DNA of 10,284 nucleotides from Candidatus Coatesiibacteriota bacterium. Its GTDB lineage: Bacteria > B130-G9. How positions within the stretch are numbered: position 1 is the first letter of the stretch; each line of letters opens with the position of its first letter. The position numbers were made by a program, and so were the translations under genes. Under the pieces are notes generated by a model. That model saw only the letters and a list, made by a program, of their open reading frames with translations. It was not told where the DNA came from and made no database searches. The DNA lies in NCBI GenBank assembly GCA_016929465.1, contig JAFGIT010000030.1, positions 1 through 10,284 on the forward strand. The letters are read 5' to 3'. This document shows positions 1 to 6,287 of the stretch, in pieces.

Positions 1-847
1 CGCATCGACCATGATGCTCGTCGTCTTTGCGCTGGGCAATATCGCCGTCGTAGTAATGCGAGAGGGCAAGGTGCAGGGCTACATGCCAGTATTCCGGTCG
101 CCCCTGTATCCCTGGGTACAGATTGCGGCGGTCTGCGTCTATGTCTTCTTCATAGTAGAGATGGGGCTTCTCCCGATAATCATAACGGGTGCATTCTGTC
201 TATTGGGAATTGGCTGGTTTGCTGCATACTGCAAGGTGTGTGTGCGAAGGCAGTCTGCGTTGGTTCACCTCGTCCAACGAGTGACTTCAAAGGACCTTGT
301 TGATGGCTCGCTCGAGACTGAGCTCAGAAAAATAGTCCATGAAAGGGACGAGATCATTGAGGACCGCTTTGATGCTCTCGTCAAGAACTGCGAGATTATT
401 GATTTGGAGCATTCAGTAACCGGGCGCGAGCTGTTTTCAATGGTCGCGAAGGTCCTCGCTTCTCGACTTGAGATACCCGAAGAGAGGCTACAGAAGCTGC
501 TCCACGAAAGAGAAAAGGAATCGAGCACCGTCGTCGGGCCGGGTATTGCAATCCCTCACATCATAATCGATGGAGTGAACCTCTTCGATATGGTCGTCAT
601 TCGGTGTAGAGAGGGGATCGAATTCCATGACAAACAGCCGCATGTGCACACGGCATTCGTTCTTGTGGGCACTCGAGATGAGCGTAATTACCATCTGCGT
701 GCTCTCATGGCGATAGCCCAGATAGCCCAGGAGACGGGTTTCGAGCTCAGGTGGCTCGCCGCGAGGGATACTGTGGATATGCGCAACATTCTGCTTCTCT
801 CTGGCAGGAGGAGGTCCGAAAGAACAGCTCAATCGAAGGACATTTAG
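1..847 (+). CDS. APC-family amino acid permease with C-terminal PTS EIIA (type 2) domain, 5' truncated
   Basis: The reading frame is open to the left edge, so the true start lies outside the window; residues below count from the Met at position 11. The first ~75 residues are the end of a membrane transporter: one hydrophobic segment (1-17), the loop VFRSPLYPW (27-35) typical of APC permeases, then two more membrane segments (36-53 and 54-72). A hydrophilic linker (~75-135) leads to a PTS_EIIA_2 domain (~137-265) with the family signature GIAIPH. His183 is the expected phosphorylated residue. APC proteins import amino acids by ion coupling or exchange. The EIIA domain (FruA/MtlA/PtsN type) accepts phosphate from HPr or an NPr-like donor, so I infer phosphorylation-dependent control of transport. 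The substrate is unknown. The stop is TAG, and the basic tail may be cytoplasmic. Domain identity is strong; the regulatory role is inference. Confidence 0.88.
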   Translation, partial: ASTMMLVVFALGNIAVVVMREGKVQGYMPVFRSPLYPWVQIAAVCVYVFFIVEMGLLPIIITGAFCLLGIGWFAAYCKVCVRRQSALVHLVQRVTSKDLVDGSLETELRKIVHERDEIIEDRFDALVKNCEIIDLEHSVTGRELFSMVAKVLASRLEIPEERLQKLLHEREKESSTVVGPGIAIPHIIIDGVNLFDMVVIRCREGIEFHDKQPHVHTAFVLVGTRDERNYHLRALMAIAQIAQETGFELRWLAARDTVDMRNILLLSGRRRSERTAQSKDI

Positions 848-949
848 GGCTGGCCAAGGCGAGGACTAGCAGGGCAAGCTATTAGCCGATTGAATTGTGG
901 CTCATTTGCCCCTATGTTAAAGGCGGATGGATTAATAACATTTGTGCCT

Positions 950-982
950 GTGTCAGCCCGATGTAATTTCCAAGGTTGACAC
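950..982. repeat. inverted repeat GTGTCA-N21-TGACAC over the -35 region
   Basis: Perfect 6-bp arms at 950-955 and 977-982 are separated by 21 bp. The right arm overlaps the TTGACA -35 box at 976-981, so a protein bound here could block or modulate the promoter. The spacing (27 bp between arm starts) is longer than a usual single-dimer operator, and six-base arms can arise by chance. A regulator site is a possibility, not an assignment. Confidence 0.25.
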
Positions 983-1004
983 GGACTATGGTTTCCCTTA
1001 CATT
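976..1004 (+). promoter_or_regulatory. sigma70-type promoter for the lipoprotein gene
   Basis: A perfect TTGACA -35 box (976-981) is followed by exactly 17 bp and a TACATT -10 box (999-1004, 4 of 6 matches to TATAAT). Transcription would start near 1011, giving a leader of about 53 nt before the ATG at 1064. The site lies in the 216-bp gap after the permease gene and reads toward the lipoprotein/TPR pair. It is the best promoter match I see in the window. Group-specific consensus differences cannot be excluded. Confidence 0.55.
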
Positions 1005-1063
1005 TGACGATGAGCTACTAGTGGCGAGTCATCTAGCGGGCAACAAAATGCGAGGTTTGCACG

Positions 1064-1573
1064 ATGAAATGGTGGCCTAATTCACGCGAAGAGAGGCTGC
1101 GGATAAATACTTGGGCTCTGTCGTTGTCGCTGTTCTTGACGGTCTGCGTCCTTCTAGGTTGCGGATTTGAGCCGAAGTTCGACACTCCGATCGCGACGGT
1201 CGAAACCTACGTCTGGGCATACAATAACAACAACGGCGATCTTATGAAAAAATGCGGCTTTGACGCTGACCTCTATAAGCTCTTCAGGATCAGAACAGAT
1301 GTCGGAGTTGGCGAACCTACGTATGAACCCGTTCGAGACATCCAAATGGAGGTCCTTAGTGAAGAGTGGGCAAGGCCCAAGAACACTCGAAAATTCACTA
1401 GTGATAGAATATTGATCCTATTTAAATTCACTTCGAAGGACGATTCGACATTCCAAGCGCAGAGGAAATTGCTGCTTGTAAAGCGCAGAAATGCATTCAT
1501 GGACTTCAGTGATCCGATCAGATGGCAGCTTATGTCTTTGGAGAACGCAAGATTGGAGGAAGCGGGCACTTAG
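1064..1573 (+). CDS. small predicted lipoprotein, possibly NTF2-like fold
   Basis: The protein has 169 residues. The N-terminus is a type II signal peptide: a basic stretch (R8, R11, R13), a hydrophobic core (about 17-32) and a lipobox LLGC with Cys33 as the lipidation site. A membrane-anchored, extracytoplasmic lipoprotein is therefore well supported. After the Cys, the segment TPIATVETYVWAYNNNNGDL (41-60), followed by KKCGFD, resembles the first helix of small NTF2-like secreted proteins, where an Ala-rich helix and 'AYNNGD' precede a cone-shaped beta sheet. The alternating hydrophobic strands at 116-122 and 135-140 fit that idea, but the resemblance is by eye only. The ATG at 1064 has GAGG at 1052-1055, a good distance upstream, and a strong promoter match before it. 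The secreted TPR-like protein starts 64 nt downstream, so the two may be co-transcribed. I do not recognise a specific family or function. Confidence 0.75.
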   Translation: MKWWPNSREERLRINTWALSLSLFLTVCVLLGCGFEPKFDTPIATVETYVWAYNNNNGDLMKKCGFDADLYKLFRIRTDVGVGEPTYEPVRDIQMEVLSEEWARPKNTRKFTSDRILILFKFTSKDDSTFQAQRKLLLVKRRNAFMDFSDPIRWQLMSLENARLEEAGT

Positions 1574-1637
1574 CTTTCTGCTCGCCGACCGCGATTATAT
1601 AGATCTGGAACTTGGCAGTAATACCCAGGAGAATACT

Positions 1638-2342
1638 ATGAAGAGGCACGTGTTAATCATTATTTGCTGCTTAATGGCAACATCATTGCTTGCGACGTCG
1701 GTCGCCCATGCAAACTGGTACGCCACTCAACGGAACAAAGAGGGATTGCTGTTCCTCTCCGAAGGCAACATGGATGACGCTATTAAGTCCTTCAGGCTTG
1801 CCATTCAATCATACGAGGGATATGAGAAGAATAAGTTCAGCCTGGAACGCGCTCCGCTCTACTTTAACCTGGCGCAAGCGTGCCTTGCGAAGATGGACAC
1901 CTTCCCGCTTCTCTCTCGAGGCTATGAATACTACTGGCGGATGGGTCTTTTGACCGCCAAGAAGGCGATGGACATCCAGTATAAGCACCCCCGGGTCGTG
2001 GAATACTTCCGCGCAAGACCCACCGACCTTTTCGACCTGACACTTGATTCGGGCTGCGAGGAGGTCAGGGGATTTCTGAAGATGCGTAATCTCGTCGATA
2101 AACTGGAGAATACGAGACGCATGGCGATGTTCGAAAAATGCGTCAATCACGGCCCTTCGCCCGCAAGTAACATCATGACTATCGGCCCGACAGAATTCTC
2201 CCCCAGCGGCGTGAAGACTACGGAGAGGCCTGCCGCGTCAGCTTCCCAATCGTCTCCCCAACCGAGAAAAGCTCCTCAGCGCAGCAATTCGACGAAGGGC
2301 CAAGTCGGTAGCGGGGCCAAGGTCACTTACGGCAACAGATAG
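1638..2342 (+). CDS. secreted TPR-like protein of unknown function
   Basis: The protein has 234 residues from the ATG at 1638, preceded by AGGAG (1627-1631) six bases upstream. The frame stays open further upstream, but that segment overlaps the lipoprotein gene and lacks a signal. From this ATG the protein begins with a clear Sec signal peptide: K2-R3, a hydrophobic core, then SVAHA with probable cleavage after Ala25. Residues ~27-115 read as helical-pair repeats of TPR type (NKEGLLFLSEGNMDDAIKSF at 33-52, then APLYFNLAQACLAK at 72-85, then a third helix pair). The middle region (116-170) is helical and contains two Cys (140, 168). The last ~60 residues are rich in Ser, Pro, Gln, Lys and Thr and look disordered. 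Such proteins usually act as protein-protein scaffolds in the periplasm. The partner may be the lipoprotein 64 nt upstream, but this rests on adjacency alone. I cannot name the family. Confidence 0.8.
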   Translation: MKRHVLIIICCLMATSLLATSVAHANWYATQRNKEGLLFLSEGNMDDAIKSFRLAIQSYEGYEKNKFSLERAPLYFNLAQACLAKMDTFPLLSRGYEYYWRMGLLTAKKAMDIQYKHPRVVEYFRARPTDLFDLTLDSGCEEVRGFLKMRNLVDKLENTRRMAMFEKCVNHGPSPASNIMTIGPTEFSPSGVKTTERPAASASQSSPQPRKAPQRSNSTKGQVGSGAKVTYGNR

Positions 2343-2455
2343 GGTACGCCCGGGAAGATTAGCACTGCCCCTGGAGTTGACCAGATCGCTTAGCGCAGTC
2401 CTTTGCGGAACCGTATGCGCCGAAACAATGTCTCTTCGCATTTGATCCAGCAAAG

Positions 2456-3499
2456 ATGACCTCCAAGAACCCGGCGCATTCTCCTATTTTTCGAACGACG
2501 CCAACCATATCCAGGACCCCGGTCCGACTTAGCTTCGGCGGCGGCGGAACAGACCTCAAGGCCTTCTATGCCAAGTATGGCGGCCTGGTTATCTCGGCAA
2601 CGATCGACAAATACTTCTTCTGTGTTGCCTCGGCTCGAAGAGATTCGAAGCTTGTCATATCTTCCGCGGATTACAACCTGACCGAGGAGCACGAGGAGAT
2701 TGGAAACCTGGATACAGAGGGCACATTTGGCCTGATCAAAGCAGTTGTCAGTCAATTCAGACCTCCGATGGGCCTTCGAATCCACACGGTGTCCGACATT
2801 CCCCACGGATCTGGGCTCGGATTATCCGGTGCCGCGACTGTGGGAACCATAAAGGCCGTCTCTGCTCTACTCGGAAAAATGCTCTCAGCCGGCGCGGTCG
2901 CAGAGCTGGCTTCCATAATCGAGATCGATGAGCTGAAAAGACCGATCGGTAAACAAGACCAGTATGCGTCCGCTTTTGGCGGACTAAACGAGATACGTTT
3001 CGCGGAGGACGAGGTGACGGTGACCCCCCTCTGGATAAAAAAGGGCTGCCTGAAGAGGTTCGAAAACTGGGCGATGCTCTTCTTCACCGGGAAAAGCAGG
3101 AACTCCGCGACTATACTCTCGAGGCAGACCGAAGAGACAGCAAAGGGCCACAAGCCGACGATCGACCAGCTTCAAGCGATCAAGATGCTAGCCGAGGAGA
3201 TGGGCGAGGCATTCTTGAAGGAGGACTTCGAAAAGATCGGGCACTTGATCGATGCGTCGTGGCAGGCGAAGAGGCAAATCGTCTCCTCGATAACCTCTTC
3301 ATCCATTGATGAGCTCTACGAGGCGGCGAAGCGAGAGGGCGCGCTTGGAGGCAAAATCACTGGCGCCGGTGGTGGCGGCTTTCTGCTCCTGATCTGCCCG
3401 CCGTCGAAAGGCCCTGCCGTAGAAGCCGCCTTGTCCGAGATGAACGCGGAGAGACTTGGATTCGGATTCGTCTCGAAGGGCACGCACATCATTAGCTGA
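2456..3499 (+). CDS. GHMP-family sugar kinase, D-glycero-D-manno-heptose 7-phosphate kinase-like (COG2605)
   Basis: A 347-residue GHMP kinase, a normal length for the family. Motif 1 is RTPVRLSFGGGGTD (20-33), the GGGTD signature of HddA/WcbL-type and related sugar kinases. Motif 2, the ATP-binding loop, is IPHGSGLGLSGAATVG (115-130). GKQDQYASAFGGLNEIRF (165-182) is typical of COG2605. Motif 3 is GGKITGAGGGGFLLLI (298-313). HddA phosphorylates D-glycero-D-manno-heptose 7-phosphate at C1 on the route to GDP-heptose for S-layer or capsule glycans. Related kinases act on other sugars, so the substrate is not certain. Most relatives have Ser/Thr before the conserved loop Ser; here it is Leu123. 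No other start codon exists between the upstream in-frame stop (2378-2380) and the ATG at 2456, although the Shine-Dalgarno is poor. No other hdd or gmh gene lies in the window. Confidence 0.85.
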   Translation: MTSKNPAHSPIFRTTPTISRTPVRLSFGGGGTDLKAFYAKYGGLVISATIDKYFFCVASARRDSKLVISSADYNLTEEHEEIGNLDTEGTFGLIKAVVSQFRPPMGLRIHTVSDIPHGSGLGLSGAATVGTIKAVSALLGKMLSAGAVAELASIIEIDELKRPIGKQDQYASAFGGLNEIRFAEDEVTVTPLWIKKGCLKRFENWAMLFFTGKSRNSATILSRQTEETAKGHKPTIDQLQAIKMLAEEMGEAFLKEDFEKIGHLIDASWQAKRQIVSSITSSSIDELYEAAKREGALGGKITGAGGGGFLLLICPPSKGPAVEAALSEMNAERLGFGFVSKGTHIIS

Positions 3500-3504
3500 A
3501 TTGC

Positions 3505-3526
3505 ACCAGTAGTTTTCGAGACTGGT
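3505..3526 (+). terminator. weak stem-loop after the GHMP kinase gene
   Basis: Perfect 6-bp arms ACCAGT (3505-3510) and ACTGGT (3521-3526) enclose a 10-base loop, starting six bases after the kinase stop codon. The location fits a transcription end, but the stem is short and no T-run follows, so it would be a poor intrinsic terminator. It may be chance. Confidence 0.22.
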
Positions 3527-3612
3527 CGTTGCCTGGATTGCAATCTATGGGAAATAGGCCATCCTTGCGTCTTCACCTTCACTGCCCTTGGCGGTCGGCA
3601 TTGAGATGTGGC

Positions 3613-3668
3613 CTTCAGGTGTTAAATAGAAGCGATCTTCAGGATTCTGTCTGCTCTCCACCTTCAGG
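3613..3668. repeat. three CTTCAGG direct repeats spaced 24-25 bp
   Basis: CTTCAGG occurs at 3613-3619, 3637-3643 and 3662-3668, so start-to-start distances are 24 and 25 bp. This lies in the 275-bp gap upstream of the DUF485/symporter operon, about 105 bp before its first ATG. Evenly spaced direct repeats upstream of an operon can be activator sites. The same 7-mer also occurs inside genes here (near 1272 and 1790), so it is not rare in this DNA. The rest of 3500-3774 shows no convincing gene; a weak promoter match (TTGCTT at 3701, TATTGT at 3723) follows the repeats. Confidence 0.3.
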
Positions 3669-3774
3669 AGTCCTTCATCATCAAATCAAGCCATTATCGC
3701 TTGCTTTTTGCTTCCACCTCGATATTGTTTGAGCCTACCAATAATCCACATTTCAAACCAAATGGAGTGAACAG

Positions 3775-4068
3775 ATGCTTGAAGAGCACAAGAATGTCGG
3801 CGGGCACTTGGACGTAAAGTCATCTGCCTACAAGACCAAACTCGGCGTGAGAATGTTTCTCGTGTATCTCGTGATCTACTTCGGTTTCGTCGTTATTAAC
3901 AGCGTAAAACCGTCACTAATGGGGATACACATCGGCGGAGTGAATCTGGCAATCGTCTATGGTATGGGGCTGATTGTCCTTGCCCTGATGATGGCGATGA
4001 TATACACACATCTATGCAGCAAAGAAGAAGCCAAGCACGGCGAGTCTGATAAGGGGGGCTCCGCATGA
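3775..4068 (+). CDS. DUF485 family small membrane protein, partner of the acetate-type symporter (YjcH-like)
   Basis: A 97-residue protein with a soluble N-terminus (1-24), two membrane helices (about 26-43 and 57-79) and a short charged tail. Length, topology and gene order match DUF485 proteins such as E. coli YjcH, encoded directly before the acetate symporter gene actP. The molecular role of DUF485 is not well established; it is usually regarded as an accessory subunit of the symporter. The ATG at 3775 has GGAG (3764-3767) seven bases upstream. Its stop overlaps the next start in an ATGA arrangement (4065-4068), so translation of the two proteins is probably coupled in a fixed ratio. I considered the similar DUF4212 small subunit that pairs with VC_2705-type symporters, but the second helix and tail fit DUF485 better. 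Confidence 0.82.
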   Translation: MLEEHKNVGGHLDVKSSAYKTKLGVRMFLVYLVIYFGFVVINSVKPSLMGIHIGGVNLAIVYGMGLIVLALMMAMIYTHLCSKEEAKHGESDKGGSA

Positions 4069-6023
4069 ACTACGAACCTTCTTATCTCGCCATTGGCATT
4101 TTTCTCACCTTTGTCGCATTCGTTATTTGGCTCTCGTTCTATCTTGCACGCCGTACGAGGTCGGCGGCGGGTTACTACGCAGCTGGCGGCCGAATCCACT
4201 GGTCCGTAAACGGTATCGCCTTTGCCGGTGATTATCTCTCGGCAGCCTCGTTCCTGGGCATCTGTGGGATGATCGCGACCGTCGGCTATGACGGCTTCCT
4301 GTATTCGATAGGCTATCTCGCGGGCTGGATTGTCGCCCTATTCGTCGTCGCCGAACCCATGAAGAGAATGGGCAAGTACACATTCACCGACGCGCTGGAT
4401 TCCAAGTTTCAATCCAAAGGCATCCAGCTCATGGCGGCTCTCAGTACCCTGATCGTCTCGATGTTCTACCTCATTCCGCAGATGGTCGGAGCCGGCGCCC
4501 TTGTAAAGCCGCTTCTCGGTATCCCTCGCGACTGGGGCGTCATCATAGTGGGGAGCACGGTAATCATCATAGTTGCAACGGCCGGTATGGTCTCCACAAC
4601 CTACGTTCAATTCCTGAAGGGCGGCCTTCTAATTGTCTTCTCAACCGTCTTAGTCATCGCTTTGTTCACCCGCGGTATTGACAACACCCCGGATCCCGGT
4701 GGCGGAAAGAAATTCCATGAGCTGAAGACACTCGAAGCAGAACTTGGGGATGACGGGACGTTGGTGATCCCAGACACGACCTATGTCGTCCCACCCGACT
4801 GGGATAAGACACCTTATTGGGAGAAGGGCTTCATCAAGCTATTCGAGGATTGCACGGATTGTGCTCTACCCTTGGTGTGGAGGGTCGAGAAGAATTCTCC
4901 CACGAAATTCACTCTGACAGAGACTTTGTTCGTAACGGTGATGGAGGAGGGTACGGTCTTCTATAACGGCGCGGCCAAGGAGAAGCACAAGTTCTTCCAG
5001 GTCGGCCATCTGAGCGAGATACGTCAGGACGGCAAGGTGGTTACAGAGACGGAGCCGCTGGGCCCTGTCTCCTTCTTGAAGACCATCCGAGACAGTACGG
5101 CCGTGCTCTGGGGCAAAGAGATAATAAAAGACGGCACAGACAAGGTATCAGTCTATTATCAGAAGCCCACGTCGGGCGAGCAAGTGATGCGGCCTGGCCT
5201 CAAGTTCAAGGTCGGCGGGGCGCCGATTGAGACCGTCAACTTCATCTCCTTGATGCTTGCATTGTTCTTCGGAACCGCAGCGCTTCCACATATCCTGATC
5301 CGGTACTACACTGTCAAGAGCCCTGCGAGCGCAAGGAAGTCGACGATCGTCGCTATTGCGGCGATCGGTTTCTTCTACATACTGACCATGTATCTAGGTC
5401 TCGGCGCAATGGTCAATGGAGTTGTGGATATAACGGACAACAACATGTCCGCGCCGCTCTTGGCGAGGTCCTTCGGCTCATTCTTGTTCTCGGTAATAAC
5501 CGCTATCGCCTTCGCGACAGTACTCGGGACGGTGAGCGGACTGATCATCGCGTCAACGGGCGCCATCGCGCATGACATCCTGGACAAGCTCATGGGTCTC
5601 AGACTCTCAGAGAGAGCACAGGTTATTTCGGGTAAGGTCTCGGCCGTACTCGTAGGCTGTATAGCCATTATCCTCGGGATCGTCTTCAAGGGCATGAACG
5701 TGTCTTTCCTTGTAGGATGGGCTTTCGCGGTTGCCGCGTCGGCCAATCTCCCATCGATAATCATGCTCCTATTCTGGAAGAAGACAACGAAGAGAGGAAT
5801 TGCGGCCTCTATAGGCGTCGGGATAGTCTCCGCTGTGGGTCTCATCCTGTTCTCGCCGAGTATGTATGTTAGGTACGGCAAGCTCGCGTCGGATGCTCCC
5901 TTTGCGCTAGACAATCCGGGCATCATTTCCATCCCATTGAGCTTCATCACACTGGTAGTCGTGTCCCTGCTGACCCAGAAGAACGCAGCTAGCGTCAAGC
6001 AGAATAACAGGGCGGAGGCCTAA
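4065..6023 (+). CDS. sodium:solute symporter (SSS family), ActP-like cation/acetate symporter with large hydrophilic insert
   Basis: A 652-residue multi-spanning protein. The N-terminal half carries the SSS hallmarks: SAAGYYAAGGRIHWSVNGIA (33-52), GDYLSAASFLG (55-65), the KYTFTDALDSKF segment (104-115) and the loop before IPQMVGAGALVKPLLGIPRD (137-156). The C-terminal half has FFGTAALPHILIRYYTV (401-417), followed by further helices. These match ActP-type symporters that import acetate and related short monocarboxylates with Na+. The exact substrate is inferred. E. coli ActP has 549 residues; the extra length sits mainly between a helix ending near 201 and one starting near 392. This ~190-residue hydrophilic segment contains a Cys pair (Cys263, Cys266) and many Lys/Glu/Asp. 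The start ATG overlaps the DUF485 stop, with a G-rich Shine-Dalgarno (4053-4058). Confidence 0.87.
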   Translation: MNYEPSYLAIGIFLTFVAFVIWLSFYLARRTRSAAGYYAAGGRIHWSVNGIAFAGDYLSAASFLGICGMIATVGYDGFLYSIGYLAGWIVALFVVAEPMKRMGKYTFTDALDSKFQSKGIQLMAALSTLIVSMFYLIPQMVGAGALVKPLLGIPRDWGVIIVGSTVIIIVATAGMVSTTYVQFLKGGLLIVFSTVLVIALFTRGIDNTPDPGGGKKFHELKTLEAELGDDGTLVIPDTTYVVPPDWDKTPYWEKGFIKLFEDCTDCALPLVWRVEKNSPTKFTLTETLFVTVMEEGTVFYNGAAKEKHKFFQVGHLSEIRQDGKVVTETEPLGPVSFLKTIRDSTAVLWGKEIIKDGTDKVSVYYQKPTSGEQVMRPGLKFKVGGAPIETVNFISLMLALFFGTAALPHILIRYYTVKSPASARKSTIVAIAAIGFFYILTMYLGLGAMVNGVVDITDNNMSAPLLARSFGSFLFSVITAIAFATVLGTVSGLIIASTGAIAHDILDKLMGLRLSERAQVISGKVSAVLVGCIAIILGIVFKGMNVSFLVGWAFAVAASANLPSIIMLLFWKKTTKRGIAASIGVGIVSAVGLILFSPSMYVRYGKLASDAPFALDNPGIISIPLSFITLVVVSLLTQKNAASVKQNNRAEA

Positions 6024-6063
6024 GGCTTCTCGGTCATAATTTCAGTAGATTGAGATGATAATT

Positions 6064-6091
6064 AGCGGGCGGGAGGATACTCCCGCCCGCT
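6064..6091. terminator. perfect 12-bp GC-rich hairpin between the symporter and SatP genes
   Basis: The arms 6064-6075 and 6080-6091 are exact complements (AGCGGGCGGGAG and CTCCCGCCCGCT) around a GATA tetraloop, about 40 bases after the symporter stop. The stem is very stable, but neither strand shows a T-run after it. It could be a terminator without a U-tract, or an mRNA 3'-end stabiliser that lets the symporter and satP messages be controlled separately. The structure is certain as sequence; its role is inferred. Confidence 0.6.
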
Positions 6092-6179
6092 CTGAAAAGG
6101 ACCGGCTTCTCCGCCGACTATGTCGTCGAGCGGCATAGCGGAATGGCTGGAACTACCCGCCCAGTCAGTTGTTCAAAGG

Positions 6180-6191
6180 GCGTAATTACGC
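6180..6191. promoter_or_regulatory. 12-bp perfect palindrome, candidate operator upstream of satP
   Basis: GCGTAATTACGC is a perfect palindrome ending 96 bases before the SatP start codon. It is AT-rich in the centre with GC flanks, like many dimeric regulator sites. I see no strong -35/-10 pair beside it, and a 12-bp palindrome is expected a few times per 10 kb by chance. Its place in a 264-bp gap before a transporter gene makes it worth listing. Confidence 0.25.
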
Positions 6192-6287
6192 GTGTTAGTG
6201 CGTCTCATGCCTGACTCAAGCCGACCTGATACGCGCTACATTCGCGCTTCTCACTTACGTTACCTTTCTCATTTTCTTGGAGTTGAA

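Noticed and set aside
848-949. Possible tRNA or small RNA after the permease gene
   Set aside because: I found no T-loop motif, cloverleaf pairing or terminator in this stretch.
1491-1637. Upstream extension of the TPR-like protein overlapping the lipoprotein gene
   Set aside because: It would bury a clear signal peptide 49 residues inside the protein, while the ATG at 1638 has AGGAG at proper spacing.
2390-2806. 138-codon - strand ORF opposite the GHMP kinase start
   Set aside because: It is a shadow of the kinase reading frame, with a Cys/Arg-rich translation and no recognisable motif.
3529-3732. 67-codon + strand ORF in the gap before the DUF485 gene
   Set aside because: It starts with TTG, has no Shine-Dalgarno, and its His/Leu/Ser/Cys-rich translation has no signal, helix pattern or family resemblance. 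It covers the CTTCAGG repeats and a promoter-like stretch.
5375-5998. 207-codon - strand ORF opposite the symporter gene
   Set aside because: It is antisense to a strongly conserved membrane protein; its Met/Ser/Pro/Thr-rich composition mirrors the hydrophobic codons on the other strand. No domain or ribosome binding site supports it.
6118-6138. CTATG/CATAG inverted repeat in the symporter-satP gap
   Set aside because: Five-base arms around an 11-base loop are expected often by chance, and nothing else supports a site.
6192-6287. N-terminal extension of SatP from a GTG at 6192
   Set aside because: The Arg-rich extension is unlike SatP, whose conserved NPAPLGL begins within a few residues of the start. 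The ATG at 6288 has a good Shine-Dalgarno.
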